From assembly GCF_014126825.1 (NCBI RefSeq), contig NZ_CP059900.1:806001-870000 (forward strand): a DNA stretch of 64,000 nt. The letters run 5' to 3'. The stretch's first letter is position 1; every line of letters starts with the position of its first letter. The notes under the pieces are model-generated. The model was not told the origin of the DNA and ran no database searches. It was given only the letters and a program-made list of their open reading frames with translations. The stretch comes from Tomitella gaofuii. GTDB taxonomy: Bacteria; Actinomycetota; Actinomycetes; Mycobacteriales; Mycobacteriaceae. Positions 49,106 through 58,569 of this stretch are shown here, one piece after another. A program made the position numbers and the translations under genes.

Positions 49106-49569
49106 CGGGTCCGGTCGCGCCGGCGATGCGCCTGCCGAAGGTCACGCACCGCGTGGGCCGGCGGATCGTGCTCGTCATCGCGACGATGGTGACGGTGCTG
49201 GGCATCGTGCTGCTGCTGGCGTGCTGGCGCACAGACCGGGCGATCGAAGCGGATATGGGCACGGCCTCGGCCGAGGTCCTCTCCGCCGGGCACCTGCGAT
49301 CGTCGATCAGCTTCGCCACCCCCGACGGCGTCACGCACAATCCCCCGACCGGAGTCCTGTATCCGACCGGCTTGACGCAGGGGCAGTTCATCGAGGTGGA
49401 GTACGACAGGGGAGACCCCGACATCGTCCGGGTGAAGGGGCGCGACGCCGCCGTCGCCGTGGTGCCGGTCGGATCGGTGGTGCTGGGCACGTGGATAGCG
49501 GCCGGCGCGGCGCTGCTGGTGCTGCGCTTGCGGTCCCGGCGGCAGGCGCAGGTAGCGTCACACGGGTGA
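49102..49569 (+). CDS. DUF3592 membrane protein
   Basis: 155 aa, counterpart of Rv0556: two membrane helices (about 21-41 and 122-140) flank an outer domain with [19 protein letters not shown] and [19 protein letters not shown], typical of DUF3592. Function unknown. It overlaps both menD and the methyltransferase gene by 4 bases, so its translation is tied to menaquinone enzymes. Confidence 0.85.
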   Translation: MTGPVAPAMRLPKVTHRVGRRIVLVIATMVTVLGIVLLLACWRTDRAIEADMGTASAEVLSAGHLRSSISFATPDGVTHNPPTGVLYPTGLTQGQFIEVEYDRGDPDIVRVKGRDAAVAVVPVGSVVLGTWIAAGAALLVLRLRSRRQAQVASHG

Positions 49570-50255
49570 ACAGGGCATCACTGCAGAAGGACCCCCGCGA
49601 GGTCGCGTCGATGTTCGACGGCGTGGCCCGCCGGTACGACGTGACCAACACCGTGTTGTCATTCGGCCAGGACCGGTCGTGGCGGCGGGCGACCCGGCGC
49701 GCGCTGGACTTGCGGCCCGGCGAACGGGTGCTCGATCTCGCCGCCGGCACCGCGGTGTCGACGGTGGAGCTCGCCCGGTCCGGAGCGTGGTGCGCGGCCA
49801 CGGACTTCTCGCAGGGCATGCTCGCCGCCGGACGCGGGCGGGCGGTGCCCAAGGTGGCGGGCGATGCGTTGCACCTGCCCTACGCCGACGCCTCGTTCGA
49901 CGCGGTCACGATCTCCTTCGGGCTCCGCAACGTCGCCGACACCGACGCCGCGCTCGCCGAGATGGCGCGCGTGACCCGCCCGGGCGGGCGGCTCGTGGTG
50001 TGCGAGTTCTCGACGCCGGTGTTCGGCCCGTTCCGCACCGTCTACATGGAATACCTGATGAAGGCGTTGCCGCAGGTCGCGGAGTCCGTCTCCTCCAACC
50101 CCGAGGCGTACGTGTACCTGGCGGAGTCGATCCGCGCGTGGCCCGATCAGCACGGTCTCGCCGAGCGCATCGACGCGGCCGGCTGGTCGGGCACCGAGTG
50201 GCGCAACCTCACCGGGGGCATCACCGCGCTGCACCGGGCGGTGCGCCGGGCGTGA
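49566..50255 (+). CDS. ubiE: demethylmenaquinone methyltransferase
   Basis: SAM-dependent C-methylation of demethylmenaquinone to menaquinone (called menG or ubiE; Rv0558 in M. tuberculosis). The protein is 229 aa. Signature 1 ([20 protein letters not shown]), SAM motif [16 protein letters not shown], and signature 2 region [15 protein letters not shown] with [18 protein letters not shown] 49566 overlaps the DUF3592 stop. Confidence 0.96.
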   Translation: MNRASLQKDPREVASMFDGVARRYDVTNTVLSFGQDRSWRRATRRALDLRPGERVLDLAAGTAVSTVELARSGAWCAATDFSQGMLAAGRGRAVPKVAGDALHLPYADASFDAVTISFGLRNVADTDAALAEMARVTRPGGRLVVCEFSTPVFGPFRTVYMEYLMKALPQVAESVSSNPEAYVYLAESIRAWPDQHGLAERIDAAGWSGTEWRNLTGGITALHRAVRRA

Positions 50256-50261
50256 GCCCGA

Positions 50262-50277
50262 CCCCCGCGCGCGGGGG
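50262..50277. terminator. short GC hairpin between ubiE and menJ
   Basis: CCCCCGC (50262-50268) pairs with GCGGGGG (50271-50277) in the 61-base gap between these convergent genes. More C/G-rich pairing follows. There is no T-run, so termination is only probable. Confidence 0.4.
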
Positions 50278-50316
50278 CCGGGGGCCCGGCGGGGCAGCCT
50301 TCGGTCGGCGACGCGC

Positions 50317-51624
50317 TCAGTCGGCGAAAGGCGCGCGCTGATCCGTGCGCAGCGATGCGCGTCCGGCGGCGCGCCACGCCCGGGCGACGACATCGGCGTC
50401 CTCGTCGGTCACCAGGTTGCCCATCACCCGGACCGCCACCTCCATCAGGCGCCGCGAGCGCATCGCGACGGGCCCGCCCGCGGGCAGCACCCGGGGCACC
50501 GTGAGCAGCCCTGCGAGGCGGCGGGCGACGGAGAACGCGTCGCCGTAGTGCGCGGAGAGCAGTGTCGGCCAGGACCGCGTCAGCCCGCTGCCCGGGCCGT
50601 CGCCGCTCAACAGCTCCACCAACAGCCGGCCGCCCTCGAGTCCGTAGTCGATGCCCTCGCCGTTGAGCGGGTTCACACAGGCCGCGGCGTCGCCTACCAG
50701 CGCCCAGTTGGGGCCCGCCACGCCGGAGACCGCGCCCCCCATGGGCAGCAGTGCCGACGCCGGCGCCGCGGGGTCGCCGTGCAGGTCCCAGTCGTCGCGC
50801 CGGCACCGCACGTAGTGGTCCAGCAGCGGCCGGAGTGCCCCCTTCGCGGGGCGGGCGGCGGTGGCGAGGGTGCCGACGCCGATGTTGACGCGCCCGTCGC
50901 CGAGCGGGAACAGCCAGCCGTAGCCGGAGAGCAGGGCGCCGTCCGGATCGCGCAGTTCGAGGTGCGACGAGATCCACGGATCATCGTGCCGACCGGAACC
51001 GATGTAGGCGCGGGCGGCCACGCCGTACGCGGTCTCGCGGTGCCAGCGCCGGCCCAGCATCCGGCCGACCGGCGAGCGCACGCCGTCGGCGACGATCAGG
51101 GTGCGGCAGCGCACGTCGACCCCGTCCGTCCGCTCCCGGCCCCGCTCGTCGTCCCGGACCCGGACGGAACGGACGCGACCGTCCGGCGCGCGGTCGACGC
51201 CGATGATGCGCGCGCCGCCGAGCATCCGCGCGCCGGCGTCGACCGCGCCCGCGCGGATCCGGTCGTCGAGGACCGAGCGGGGGACCGCGCTGCCCTCGGC
51301 GGGGAACGCGCCGCCGGGCCACGGCATCTCGAGCTGACGGCCGAAGCCCTTGAGCCGCAGGCCCTTGTTGACGGCCTGCGTGCGGGCCCAGCCGCCCAGG
51401 CCGAGCCGGTCGAGCTCGCCCAGCGCGCGGGGGGTGAGGCCGTCGCCGCAGGTCTTGTCGCGGGGGAAGCGGGCGGCGTCGAGCAGCAGCACATCGTGCC
51501 CGGCGCGCGCGGCCCACGTGGCGGCCGCGGAACCCGCGGGGCCCGCACCGACGACGAGCACCTCCGCCTCTGCGGGGATGCGGGATGTCGGAAGCCGGTC
51601 GTCCCGGCGGGCGGTGGTGTGCAC
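50317..51624 (-). CDS. menJ: menaquinone reductase MenJ (geranylgeranyl reductase family)
   Basis: FAD enzyme that saturates one isoprene unit of the menaquinone side chain in mycobacteria (Rv0561c). The protein is 435 aa. FAD motif VLVVGAGPAGSAAATWAARAG, the family segment FPRDKTCGDGLTPRAL, and the second FAD motif ALVGDAAACVNPLNGEGIDYGLE. GTG 51624 follows AAGATGG. It converges on ubiE and is divergent from the polyprenyl synthase gene, the same arrangement as M. tuberculosis. The physiological reductant is not known from the sequence. Confidence 0.93.
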   Translation of the reverse strand: MHTTARRDDRLPTSRIPAEAEVLVVGAGPAGSAAATWAARAGHDVLLLDAARFPRDKTCGDGLTPRALGELDRLGLGGWARTQAVNKGLRLKGFGRQLEMPWPGGAFPAEGSAVPRSVLDDRIRAGAVDAGARMLGGARIIGVDRAPDGRVRSVRVRDDERGRERTDGVDVRCRTLIVADGVRSPVGRMLGRRWHRETAYGVAARAYIGSGRHDDPWISSHLELRDPDGALLSGYGWLFPLGDGRVNIGVGTLATAARPAKGALRPLLDHYVRCRRDDWDLHGDPAAPASALLPMGGAVSGVAGPNWALVGDAAACVNPLNGEGIDYGLEGGRLLVELLSGDGPGSGLTRSWPTLLSAHYGDAFSVARRLAGLLTVPRVLPAGGPVAMRSRRLMEVAVRVMGNLVTDEDADVVARAWRAAGRASLRTDQRAPFAD

Positions 51625-51896
51625 ACGACCATCTTGGCAGCCGCGGCCGGCCGGCCGCCGCGGCCCGACCCCGACCGCACGGAGCGCGGCCTCGGCGCGG
51701 CGGGTATGCGACGCTACTATGCAACGGCGCTGCCGCGATCGGCGTCCCGGTCCCGGCGGGACCGGGACGGACGGCGGGCGGCGCGCAACCGGCCGTGGCA
51801 GCGCACCGCTGTACCCGGCGGGACCGGGCGTACCGGGTACGGTCACCTGGGGCGGTCTGCGCCCGACGACATCGAGACAGGACAGGTATCAGGATC

Positions 51897-52910
51897 GTGA
51901 GCACGGATGCGTCCACGGACACCATCGTCGCCGGTGTGGATCTGGGTGATCCGGACTTCGCCGCGCGGATCCGCGCCCGGATGGCGGAGTCGGAGGAGCT
52001 GCTCATCGGCGAGCTCTCCGTCGGCGAGGACTTCCTCACCGAACCCGTGCTGCACCTGGCCTCCGCGGGCGGCAAACGATTCCGCCCGCTGTTCACGCTC
52101 CTGAGCAGCGAGTTCGGTCCCGACCCTGACAACGCGGACGTCATCACCTCGGCCGTTGTGCTCGAGTTGGTCCATCTGGCCACGCTGTATCACGACGACG
52201 TCATGGACGAGGCGGCGATGCGGCGCGGTGCGGAGAGCGCGAACTCCAAGTGGTCCAACTCGGTCGCGATCCTGTCCGGGGACTACCTGTTCGCGCAGGC
52301 ATCCCGGCTGGTGTCCACTCTGGGGCCGTCGGCGGTGGAGATGATCGCGCTCACTTTCGCCGAGCTCGTCACCGGGCAGATGCGCGAGACCGTCGGTGCC
52401 CGCCGGGCCGACCCCGTGCGCCACTATCTCGACGTCATCGGGGAGAAGACGGGGTCGCTGATCGCCGCCGCCGGCACCTTCGGCGGCAGGTTCTCGCGGG
52501 CGGAAGACGAGAGGTGCGCGACGCTGCACCGGCTGGGCGCGGCCGTCGGCATGGCGTTCCAGATCTCCGACGACATCATCGACATCACCTCCGCGTCCGA
52601 CCAGTCCGGCAAGACGCCGGGGACCGACCTGCGGGAGGGCGTGCACACCCTCCCGGTCCTGTACGCATTGGCCGGCGACGGCCCGGACGCCGCGCGCCTG
52701 CGCGTGCTCCTGGACGGGCCCGTCGTCGACGATGCGACGCTGACGGAGGCCCTCGAGCTCCTCGCCGCATCGGATGGCATGTCGCGGGCGAAGGCCACGC
52801 TCGCCGACTACGCCCGGCAGGCGCGCGAGGAGCTGGCGACGCTGCCGGATGGACCCGCCAACCGGGCGCTGTCGTCGCTGGTGGAGTACACCATCGCGCG
52901 CGTCGGCTAG
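51897..52910 (+). CDS. long-chain polyprenyl diphosphate synthase (GrcC/HepT type)
   Basis: trans-prenyltransferase of 337 aa, counterpart of GrcC1 (Rv0562), expected to make the menaquinone side chain. First Asp-rich motif DDVMD (100-104), second DDIID (225-229), and GGKRFRP for diphosphate binding. The residues four and five before the first motif are small (Ala, Thr), consistent with a long product, but length cannot be fixed from this. GTG 51897 was chosen for the family-like start. Confidence 0.92.
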   Translation: MSTDASTDTIVAGVDLGDPDFAARIRARMAESEELLIGELSVGEDFLTEPVLHLASAGGKRFRPLFTLLSSEFGPDPDNADVITSAVVLELVHLATLYHDDVMDEAAMRRGAESANSKWSNSVAILSGDYLFAQASRLVSTLGPSAVEMIALTFAELVTGQMRETVGARRADPVRHYLDVIGEKTGSLIAAAGTFGGRFSRAEDERCATLHRLGAAVGMAFQISDDIIDITSASDQSGKTPGTDLREGVHTLPVLYALAGDGPDAARLRVLLDGPVVDDATLTEALELLAASDGMSRAKATLADYARQAREELATLPDGPANRALSSLVEYTIARVG

Positions 52911-52992
52911 GTCGCGCACGTCACCGGTGGCGCCGGGAACCGTCCCGCCGCGGGAGGCGTTGAACGGGTGGAAGGCTGCGAAAGGGCAGAAC

Positions 52993-53859
52993 GTGCACTC
53001 TCACTCGAACGGTCTCAAGACCGCGCTGCTGCTGGGCGGGATGTCCGCGCTGATCGTCGTCATCGGGGGGCTGTTCGGCCGGACCGCGCTCATCATCGCG
53101 ATCGTGCTCGCGGTGGGGATGAACGCGTACGTGTACTTCAACAGCGCCAAACTCGCGCTGCGGTCGATGCACGCCTACCCCGTCACCGAGGTGGAACAGC
53201 CCGGGATGTACCGGATCGTGCGCGAGCTCGCCACACGGGCGCACAAGCCCATGCCGCGGTTGTACGTCAGCCCCACCAATGCGCCCAACGCCTTCGCGAC
53301 GGGCCGCAACCCGCAGAACGCGGCGGTGTGCTGCACGCAGGGGATCCTCGAGCTGCTCGACGAGAGGGAGCTGCGCGGGGTGCTGGGGCACGAGCTGTCG
53401 CACGTGTACAACCGCGATATCCTCATCTCCTCGGTGGCGGGCGCGCTCGCCGCGGTGGTGACGGGCCTGGCGAACATGGCGATGTTCGCCGGGTTGTTCG
53501 GCGGCCGCGGCGACGAACGTTCGAACCCGCTGGCGCTGCTGCTGGTGGCCATGCTGGGCCCCGTGGCGGCCGGGCTGATCAAGATGGCGGTGTCCCGGTC
53601 CCGGGAGTATCAGGCGGACGAGTCCGGCGCGGAACTCTCCGGCGACCCGCTGGCGCTCGCATCCGCGCTGCGCAAGCTGGAGTACGGGACGCAGGCCGCG
53701 CCGTTGCCGCCCGACCCCAAACTGGCCTCGCAGTCGCACATGATGATCGCGAACCCGTTCCGCGCCGGCGACCGCATGCAGCACATGTTCTCGACGCATC
53801 CGCCGATGGCCGACCGCATCCGCCGTCTCGAGGCGATGGCCGGCGGACCGGGTGCCTGA
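52993..53859 (+). CDS. htpX: membrane zinc protease HtpX
   Basis: Membrane protein quality-control metalloprotease of 288 aa, as in Rv0563. Two N-terminal helices (about 8-48), the zinc site HELSH (133-137), two more helices, and the third ligand in [18 protein letters not shown] 52993 starts [15 protein letters not shown], the conserved N-terminus, with AAAGGGCAG upstream. Confidence 0.96.
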   Translation: MHSHSNGLKTALLLGGMSALIVVIGGLFGRTALIIAIVLAVGMNAYVYFNSAKLALRSMHAYPVTEVEQPGMYRIVRELATRAHKPMPRLYVSPTNAPNAFATGRNPQNAAVCCTQGILELLDERELRGVLGHELSHVYNRDILISSVAGALAAVVTGLANMAMFAGLFGGRGDERSNPLALLLVAMLGPVAAGLIKMAVSRSREYQADESGAELSGDPLALASALRKLEYGTQAAPLPPDPKLASQSHMMIANPFRAGDRMQHMFSTHPPMADRIRRLEAMAGGPGA

Positions 53860-53961
53860 TCGCCGCACCCGTGCGCGTGGGGGTGTGCGGGACAGCGCCT
53901 TTCACCAGTGACTATGCCGATGCGGCCTGAATAAGACGGCGCGCGCTCCTACGATGCGGGC

Positions 53962-54531
53962 ATGACCTCATCGGATGTGACAGGGAGTGCGCAGGCGTCG
54001 GCCGATCCGGTCGACACGCGGCTGATGCTCGCCGGCGGCTGCGAGGAGGCTGCGGCCGTCCTCGGCGTCGCCGTGTCCACTGGTGCCACTTTGCCGTTCA
54101 GCGTGGTCAGGCTGCTTGCGCGGGTGCAGAACGACCTCTACGACATCTCCGCGCGGGTGCGCGCGGTGGCGCGCGGAGACGATCCGCCCGTGGAGCTCAG
54201 CGACGTCTACGTCGACCGTGTGGACCGTGCCGTCGAGCATTACGAGGCGATGCTCGCGCCGGCCGTCGTCGCGGCATTGCCGGGCGGCACGCACACGGGT
54301 GCGTCGTTGCATCACGCGCGCACAGTCGTGTTCCGGGCGGAACGCGCCGCCCGCGCCGTCGGCGCCGATCCGCTGATCATCCGCTATCTCGTGGCGCTGG
54401 AGGTCCTCGTCGTCGTCCTCGCCCGGCTGGCGAACGCCGAGCACGGTGACACCGACTGGCAGCCGGGACTTTCCGGACGGCTCGACGAGGTCGAACTCTG
54501 GGAGCCGCTCCCCGAGGGCTGGGGGCCCTGA
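53962..54531 (+). CDS. PduO-like cobalamin adenosyltransferase fold, ATP-site N-terminus missing
   Basis: 189 aa. The helical core resembles PduO-type ATP:cob(I)alamin adenosyltransferases: LLARVQNDLYDISARVRAV, SLHHARTVVFRAERAARAVG and YLVALEVLVVVLARLANAEHG. The usual N-terminal segment with TRTGD-GTT and the GAVDELN-type helix is not recognisable; the protein begins DTRLMLAGGCEEAAAVLG. The arginine-glutamate pair (RAER) is kept. It may be an inactive or repurposed corrinoid-binding protein. The ATG follows TACGAT (53950-53955) by six bases with no Shine-Dalgarno sequence. Confidence 0.65.
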   Translation: MTSSDVTGSAQASADPVDTRLMLAGGCEEAAAVLGVAVSTGATLPFSVVRLLARVQNDLYDISARVRAVARGDDPPVELSDVYVDRVDRAVEHYEAMLAPAVVAALPGGTHTGASLHHARTVVFRAERAARAVGADPLIIRYLVALEVLVVVLARLANAEHGDTDWQPGLSGRLDEVELWEPLPEGWGP

Positions 54532-54588
54532 ACAGTCGAGAAGGACCAGCGGGAACCCGCCCGGAACAGCGACGCGTGAGAGGGGATC

Positions 54589-56409
54589 ATGAGTTCAAGC
54601 ACCGAGGAAGGCTCCGCGATCGATGAGCCGACGCAGGCACGAGAGCCGCGGAACCCGTTCAGTTCCAAGGGGCCCAAGGCCATCGACCCGGTCGTGTTCT
54701 GGATCGCGCTGGGGCTGATCCTCGTCTTCGTCGTCCTCGGCGCCGTCTTCCCCGACGAGACGGGCCGCGTCGCGGGCACGGCGCTCGACTGGGTCATCGC
54801 GAACCTGGGATGGGCGTTCATCCTGGCGGTGGCAGGATTCGTCACCTTCACGCTGTGGCTGGCGCTGAGCCGGTACGGCCGCATCCCGTTGGGCCAGGCG
54901 GGGGACAAGCCCCAGTTCTCCAACGTCTCGTGGATCGCCTTGATGTTCGCCGCGGGCATGGGCGTGGGGCTGGTGTTCTGGGGCGTGGCGGAGCCCATCA
55001 CCCACATGATGGAGCCCCCGCCGGACTCCGGAGTGGAGGCCGGCACCCGCGGCGCCGCACGCGTGGCCATGCAATATTCGTTCTTCCACTGGGGGATCCA
55101 ACCCTGGGCGATCTACGGCGTCGTCGGGCTGGCGCTGGCGTACTCCACCTACCGCAAGGGCCGGGGCAATCTGCTGTCCGCGCCGTTCACCCCGCTGATC
55201 GGCGACCCGGAGAACGCCGCCGGCCGGGTGATCAACATCTTCGCGATCGTCGTGACGAAGTTCGGCTCGGCGACCTCCCTGGGCCTGGCGGGCCTGGAGA
55301 TCGCGGCGGGCCTGTCCTATGTCTTCGGCCTCGACGCCAGCAACAATGTCGCAGTCATCTCGATCCTCATCCTCACCGTGGTCTTCGTCATCACCGCGGT
55401 GTCCGGCGTGGAGAAGGGGATGAAGCACGCCAGCAACATCAACCTGGTCCTTGCTTTCGCTTTGATGATGTTCGTCCTGATCGCCGGCCCCACGGTGTTC
55501 ATCTTCGACATCTTCGGGCGCTCGTTCGGCGACTACCTGTGGAACTACATCCCGATGACCTTCCACACCGCGGGGTTCGGCAGTGAGGCGCTCAACGGGT
55601 GGCTCTCCAGCTGGACGATCTTCTACTGGGCCTGGTGGGTGTCCTGGGCACTGCACGTGGGGACGTTCCTGGCGCGGGTGTCCAAGGGGCGCACGATCCG
55701 GGAGTTCGTCGCCGGCGTGGTGATCGTTCCGGCGCTCGGCGGGATGGTGTGGTTCGCGGTCTTCGGCGGCGCCGGGCTGAAATCGCAGCTCACCGAAAGA
55801 AACGACCTGTGGCGGGTGATGCAGGAGACCAACGCCGACGGCGGGTCCGGCCCCGCGGCGGCCCTGTTCTCCTTGCTGCAGGAGTACCCCTGGTTCTCCG
55901 TCATCGGCACGCTGGCGATCATCCTCGTCGCCATCTTCTTCATCACCGCGGCGGACACGGGTGCGATGGTGCTCGGAATGCTGTCCTCGCGCGGTATCCC
56001 CGAGCCGCGACACGTGATCAGCGTCATCTGGGGCGCGATGAGCGCCGCCGTCGCCATCGTCCTGCTCTACGTCGGCGGTCTCGACGCGATCGAAACCTTC
56101 GTGATCCTGGCGGCGTCACCGTTCATGCTGCTGATGATCGGGATGGCGGTGAGCTTCTACCTGGATCTGCGGCACGATCCGCTGCGCACGCAGATCGCCC
56201 CGCCCGTGCGCAAACACGCGCCCGACCCCGTCGACACGTCGATCGAGGAACGCCGACGGGAACGGGCGGAGGCGAAGAGGCGGGGCGGCGCGGAGGACTC
56301 CGCTACGTCGGGGACCGCGGCCGAGGAGATCGCGGGCGGGGCCCTGCTCGGCGACCCGCAGACGGTGGACGACCGCACCGAAGGAAGGGGCGGACCCGAC
56401 TCGCGGTGA
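54589..56409 (+). CDS. BCCT-family betaine/carnitine/choline transporter
   Basis: 606 aa with 12 membrane helices; secondary transporter for compatible solutes such as glycine betaine. The family signature around WWVSWALHVGTFLARVSKGRTIREF and the substrate-site segment MGVGLVFWGVAEPITHM are clear. The N-terminal 35 residues are hydrophilic, and the C-terminal tail of about 65 residues is charged, as in osmosensing members. Substrate not determined. The ATG has GAGAGGGG upstream. It ends at a strong hairpin before yajQ. Confidence 0.92.
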   Translation: MSSSTEEGSAIDEPTQAREPRNPFSSKGPKAIDPVVFWIALGLILVFVVLGAVFPDETGRVAGTALDWVIANLGWAFILAVAGFVTFTLWLALSRYGRIPLGQAGDKPQFSNVSWIALMFAAGMGVGLVFWGVAEPITHMMEPPPDSGVEAGTRGAARVAMQYSFFHWGIQPWAIYGVVGLALAYSTYRKGRGNLLSAPFTPLIGDPENAAGRVINIFAIVVTKFGSATSLGLAGLEIAAGLSYVFGLDASNNVAVISILILTVVFVITAVSGVEKGMKHASNINLVLAFALMMFVLIAGPTVFIFDIFGRSFGDYLWNYIPMTFHTAGFGSEALNGWLSSWTIFYWAWWVSWALHVGTFLARVSKGRTIREFVAGVVIVPALGGMVWFAVFGGAGLKSQLTERNDLWRVMQETNADGGSGPAAALFSLLQEYPWFSVIGTLAIILVAIFFITAADTGAMVLGMLSSRGIPEPRHVISVIWGAMSAAVAIVLLYVGGLDAIETFVILAASPFMLLMIGMAVSFYLDLRHDPLRTQIAPPVRKHAPDPVDTSIEERRRERAEAKRRGGAEDSATSGTAAEEIAGGALLGDPQTVDDRTEGRGGPDSR

Positions 56410-56418
56410 ACGGTGCGC

Positions 56419-56446
56419 CGATCGTCGCCCGTCCGGGCGACGATCG
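56419..56446. terminator. bidirectional terminator between BCCT gene and yajQ
   Basis: Perfect 13-bp inverted repeat CGATCGTCGCCCG / CGGGCGACGATCG (56419-56431, 56434-56446) with a tiny loop, between convergent genes. Confidence 0.75.
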
Positions 56447-56450
56447 GGCG

Positions 56451-56942
56451 TCACCGGTAGTTGACGAACTGCAGCGCGATGTCGAAGTCGCTCGACTTGA
56501 GCAACGTGATCGTCGCCTGCAGGTCATCGCGCTTCTTGCTGGACACGCGCAGTTCATCACCCTGGATCTGCGCCTTGACGCCCTTGGGGCCCTCGTCCCG
56601 GATCTTCTTGGAGATCTTCTTGGCCTTGTCCTGGTCGATTCCCTGCACCAGCGAGCCTGTGATCTTGAACGCTTTCCCGGAGGCCTGGGGTTCGCCGGCG
56701 TCGAAGGCCTTCAGCGAGATGTCGCGCCGGATCAGTTTCTCTTTGAACACGTCGAGCGCCGCCTTGACCCGTTCCTCGGCCTCTGCGGACAGCACGACCG
56801 TCTCCTCGCCGGACCATTCGATGCGGGCTCCGGTGCCGCGGAAGTCATAGCGATTGGCCAGCTCTTTCGCCGCCTGGTTCAGCGCGTTGTCCACCTCCTG
56901 GCGGTCGACCTTGCTCACGACGTCGAAAGACGAATCTGCCAC
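56451..56942 (-). CDS. yajQ: YajQ-family nucleotide-binding protein
   Basis: 163 aa, DUF520 family (Rv0566c). Some members bind cyclic di-GMP or nucleic acids; the activity of this one is unknown. Start [37 protein letters not shown] and end [15 protein letters not shown] are characteristic. GTG 56942 is the start. Confidence 0.93.
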   Translation of the reverse strand: MADSSFDVVSKVDRQEVDNALNQAAKELANRYDFRGTGARIEWSGEETVVLSAEAEERVKAALDVFKEKLIRRDISLKAFDAGEPQASGKAFKITGSLVQGIDQDKAKKISKKIRDEGPKGVKAQIQGDELRVSSKKRDDLQATITLLKSSDFDIALQFVNYR

Positions 56943-57109
56943 CGGTTCTTCTCCTCGGGTCGGGGTGATGCGCCGGCCGCCGTACGCGCCGGCTCCCGAC
57001 AGACGTTATCGCCGGGGACGGCTCGTTGGCCAGCCGATTTGCATGTTCCCGGATGCGTGCGTGTAGTGTGCCTATCGCGCCCGGCGGTCGTTTCCGCCGG
57101 GAGACGCAC

Positions 57110-57192
57110 GGCAGGTTGCCCGAGCGGCCAATGGGAGCGGACTGTAAATCCGCCGGCTTACGCCTACGTAGGTTCGAATCCTACACCTGCCA
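57110..57192 (+). tRNA. tRNA-Tyr (GTA)
   Basis: 83 bases with a long variable arm. Acceptor GGCAGGT pairs with ACCTGCC, and the anticodon loop CTGTAAA gives GTA. CCA is not encoded in full. It is followed by a strong terminator, so it is a single-gene unit. Confidence 0.95.
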
Positions 57193-57198
57193 CACTCA

Positions 57199-57239
57199 CG
57201 CGAATGCCCCTGTTTCCTTGTGGAACAGGGGCATTCGCG
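57199..57239 (+). terminator. terminator after tRNA-Tyr
   Basis: 16-bp perfect stem (57199-57214 with 57224-57239), extended by a G-T and a C-G pair, followed by TTTCC. It lies seven bases after the tRNA. Confidence 0.85.
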
Positions 57240-57472
57240 TTTCCGGGCCGGTCTGCCGACGACCCGGAGCCCGGCCGCGGTGGAGCGCATGGAGGGCCGT
57301 CGGCCGGCGATTTTGCGATGCGGGGCGGCTGTGTGTACTCTCGTGAAGGCTTGACCGCGAGGAGGTGGTCGGTGCACGCCTGATGGTGTGTGTCGGCATG
57401 GCTTGTACTCCACTCCGATGCACTTTTCAGCGCATCGGATGGACCGGCTACACTTTCCCGTGGCGAAGACAC

Positions 57473-57545
57473 GCCCCCTTAGCTCAGTCGGTAGAGCGTT
57501 TCCATGGTAAGGAAAAGGTCGACGGTTCGATTCCGTCAGGGGGCT
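57473..57545 (+). tRNA. tRNA-Thr (GGT)
   Basis: 73 bases. Acceptor GCCCCCT pairs with AGGGGGC; anticodon stem TTTCC/GGAAA encloses loop ATGGTAA, anticodon GGT. TACACT (57449-57454) upstream is a likely -10 for this tRNA, tRNA-Met and rpmG. Confidence 0.95.
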
Positions 57546-57592
57546 CGCGCGGGTGGACGGCTTGGCGGAATGTCCAGGGCGTCGCCCAGCAA

Positions 57593-57665
57593 GGCGGTGT
57601 AGCTCAGTCGGTAGAGCAAGCGGCTCATAATCGCTGTGTCGCCGGTTCAAGTCCGGCCACCGCTA
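57593..57665 (+). tRNA. tRNA-Met (CAT), elongator type
   Basis: 73 bases. Acceptor GGCGGTG pairs with CACCGCT (last pair G-T), anticodon loop CTCATAA, anticodon CAT. The first acceptor position is paired, unlike initiator tRNA, so it is an elongator. Located 47 bases after tRNA-Thr. Confidence 0.94.
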
Positions 57666-57763
57666 CCGAAATGGAAGTCCCGCGGCCGATGGCCGTCGGC
57701 TTAGTACCCCTGGGGCGCGGCTGACAGAGCCCACCCACAGACCGACCCGAAGGAAGGCATCTC

Positions 57764-57928
57764 GTGGCTGCCACCGACGTCCGTCCCAAGATCACGCTGG
57801 CCTGCGAGGTTTGCAAGCACCGCAACTACATCACCCGCAAGAACCGTCGGAACAATCCCGACCGTCTTGAGATGAAGAAGTTCTGCCCCAACTGCGGCAG
57901 CCACCAGGTCCACCGCGAGACCCGCTGA
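57764..57928 (+). CDS. rpmG: 50S ribosomal protein L33
   Basis: 54-aa ribosomal protein. Zinc-ribbon cysteines are kept in CEVCKHRNY and CPNCGSH, so this is the zinc-containing (C+) paralogue. GTG 57764 has AAGGAAGG upstream. The order tRNA-Thr, tRNA-Met, rpmG, hadA, hadB is as in mycobacteria. Confidence 0.96.
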   Translation: MAATDVRPKITLACEVCKHRNYITRKNRRNNPDRLEMKKFCPNCGSHQVHRETR

Positions 57929-58077
57929 GCTCGCAGTCGGTCCGGGCCGACACGCAAGCGCGGCAGTGACTTCGGTCGCTGCCGCGCCTTGTCATGTGCG
58001 GACCGGGCGCTGCCGGGCGGCGGCCGGCTCCGGAACGTCCGCGGCCGGGGACCAGCACGCACAAGAAGGGGAGAGCG

Positions 58078-58569
58078 ATGCCACTGCCACCGGGCTTCGA
58101 CGACACGCACTACCACGTCGACGACATCTATCAGGTCGCCCGCGACAAAGTGCGCGAGTTCGCGCTCGCGGTCAAGAGCGAGCACCCTGCCCATCACGAT
58201 GAGCGGGTGGCGCGGGATCTCGGATACTCCGGGCTGGTGGCGCCGCCGACATTCTTCGCGATCTTCGGGGCGCTGGCGCAGCGCCGGCTCCTCGAGCTGG
58301 GTGGCCTGGACCTGACCCGGGTGATGCAGACCGACCAGCGTGCGGAGTTCCACAAGCCGCTGGTGGTCGGTGCGCACCTGAGTTGCGAGGTGTCCGTGGA
58401 CTCGGTACGCGCGATGGCGGGCGCCGACATCATCGTGACCAAGAACGTCGTCGCCGACGCGGACGGTGAGCCGGTGCTGACGACCTATACGACAGTCGTG
58501 CACCGGGAGCTCGCCGCCGACGACGAGGGCGCGAACGACGAGATCATGGAGGCGGTTCGAGCGCTATGA
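58078..58569 (+). CDS. hadA: (3R)-hydroxyacyl-ACP dehydratase subunit HadA
   Basis: Non-catalytic, substrate-binding hotdog subunit of the FAS-II dehydratase used for mycolic acid elongation. The protein is 163 aa (M. tuberculosis 158). It shows YQVARDKVREFALAV, LVAPPTFFAIF and QRAEFHKPLVVG, the family signature. ATG 58078 has AAGGGGAG upstream. It overlaps hadB by 4 bases, so they are made together as HadAB. Confidence 0.93.
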   Translation: MPLPPGFDDTHYHVDDIYQVARDKVREFALAVKSEHPAHHDERVARDLGYSGLVAPPTFFAIFGALAQRRLLELGGLDLTRVMQTDQRAEFHKPLVVGAHLSCEVSVDSVRAMAGADIIVTKNVVADADGEPVLTTYTTVVHRELAADDEGANDEIMEAVRAL

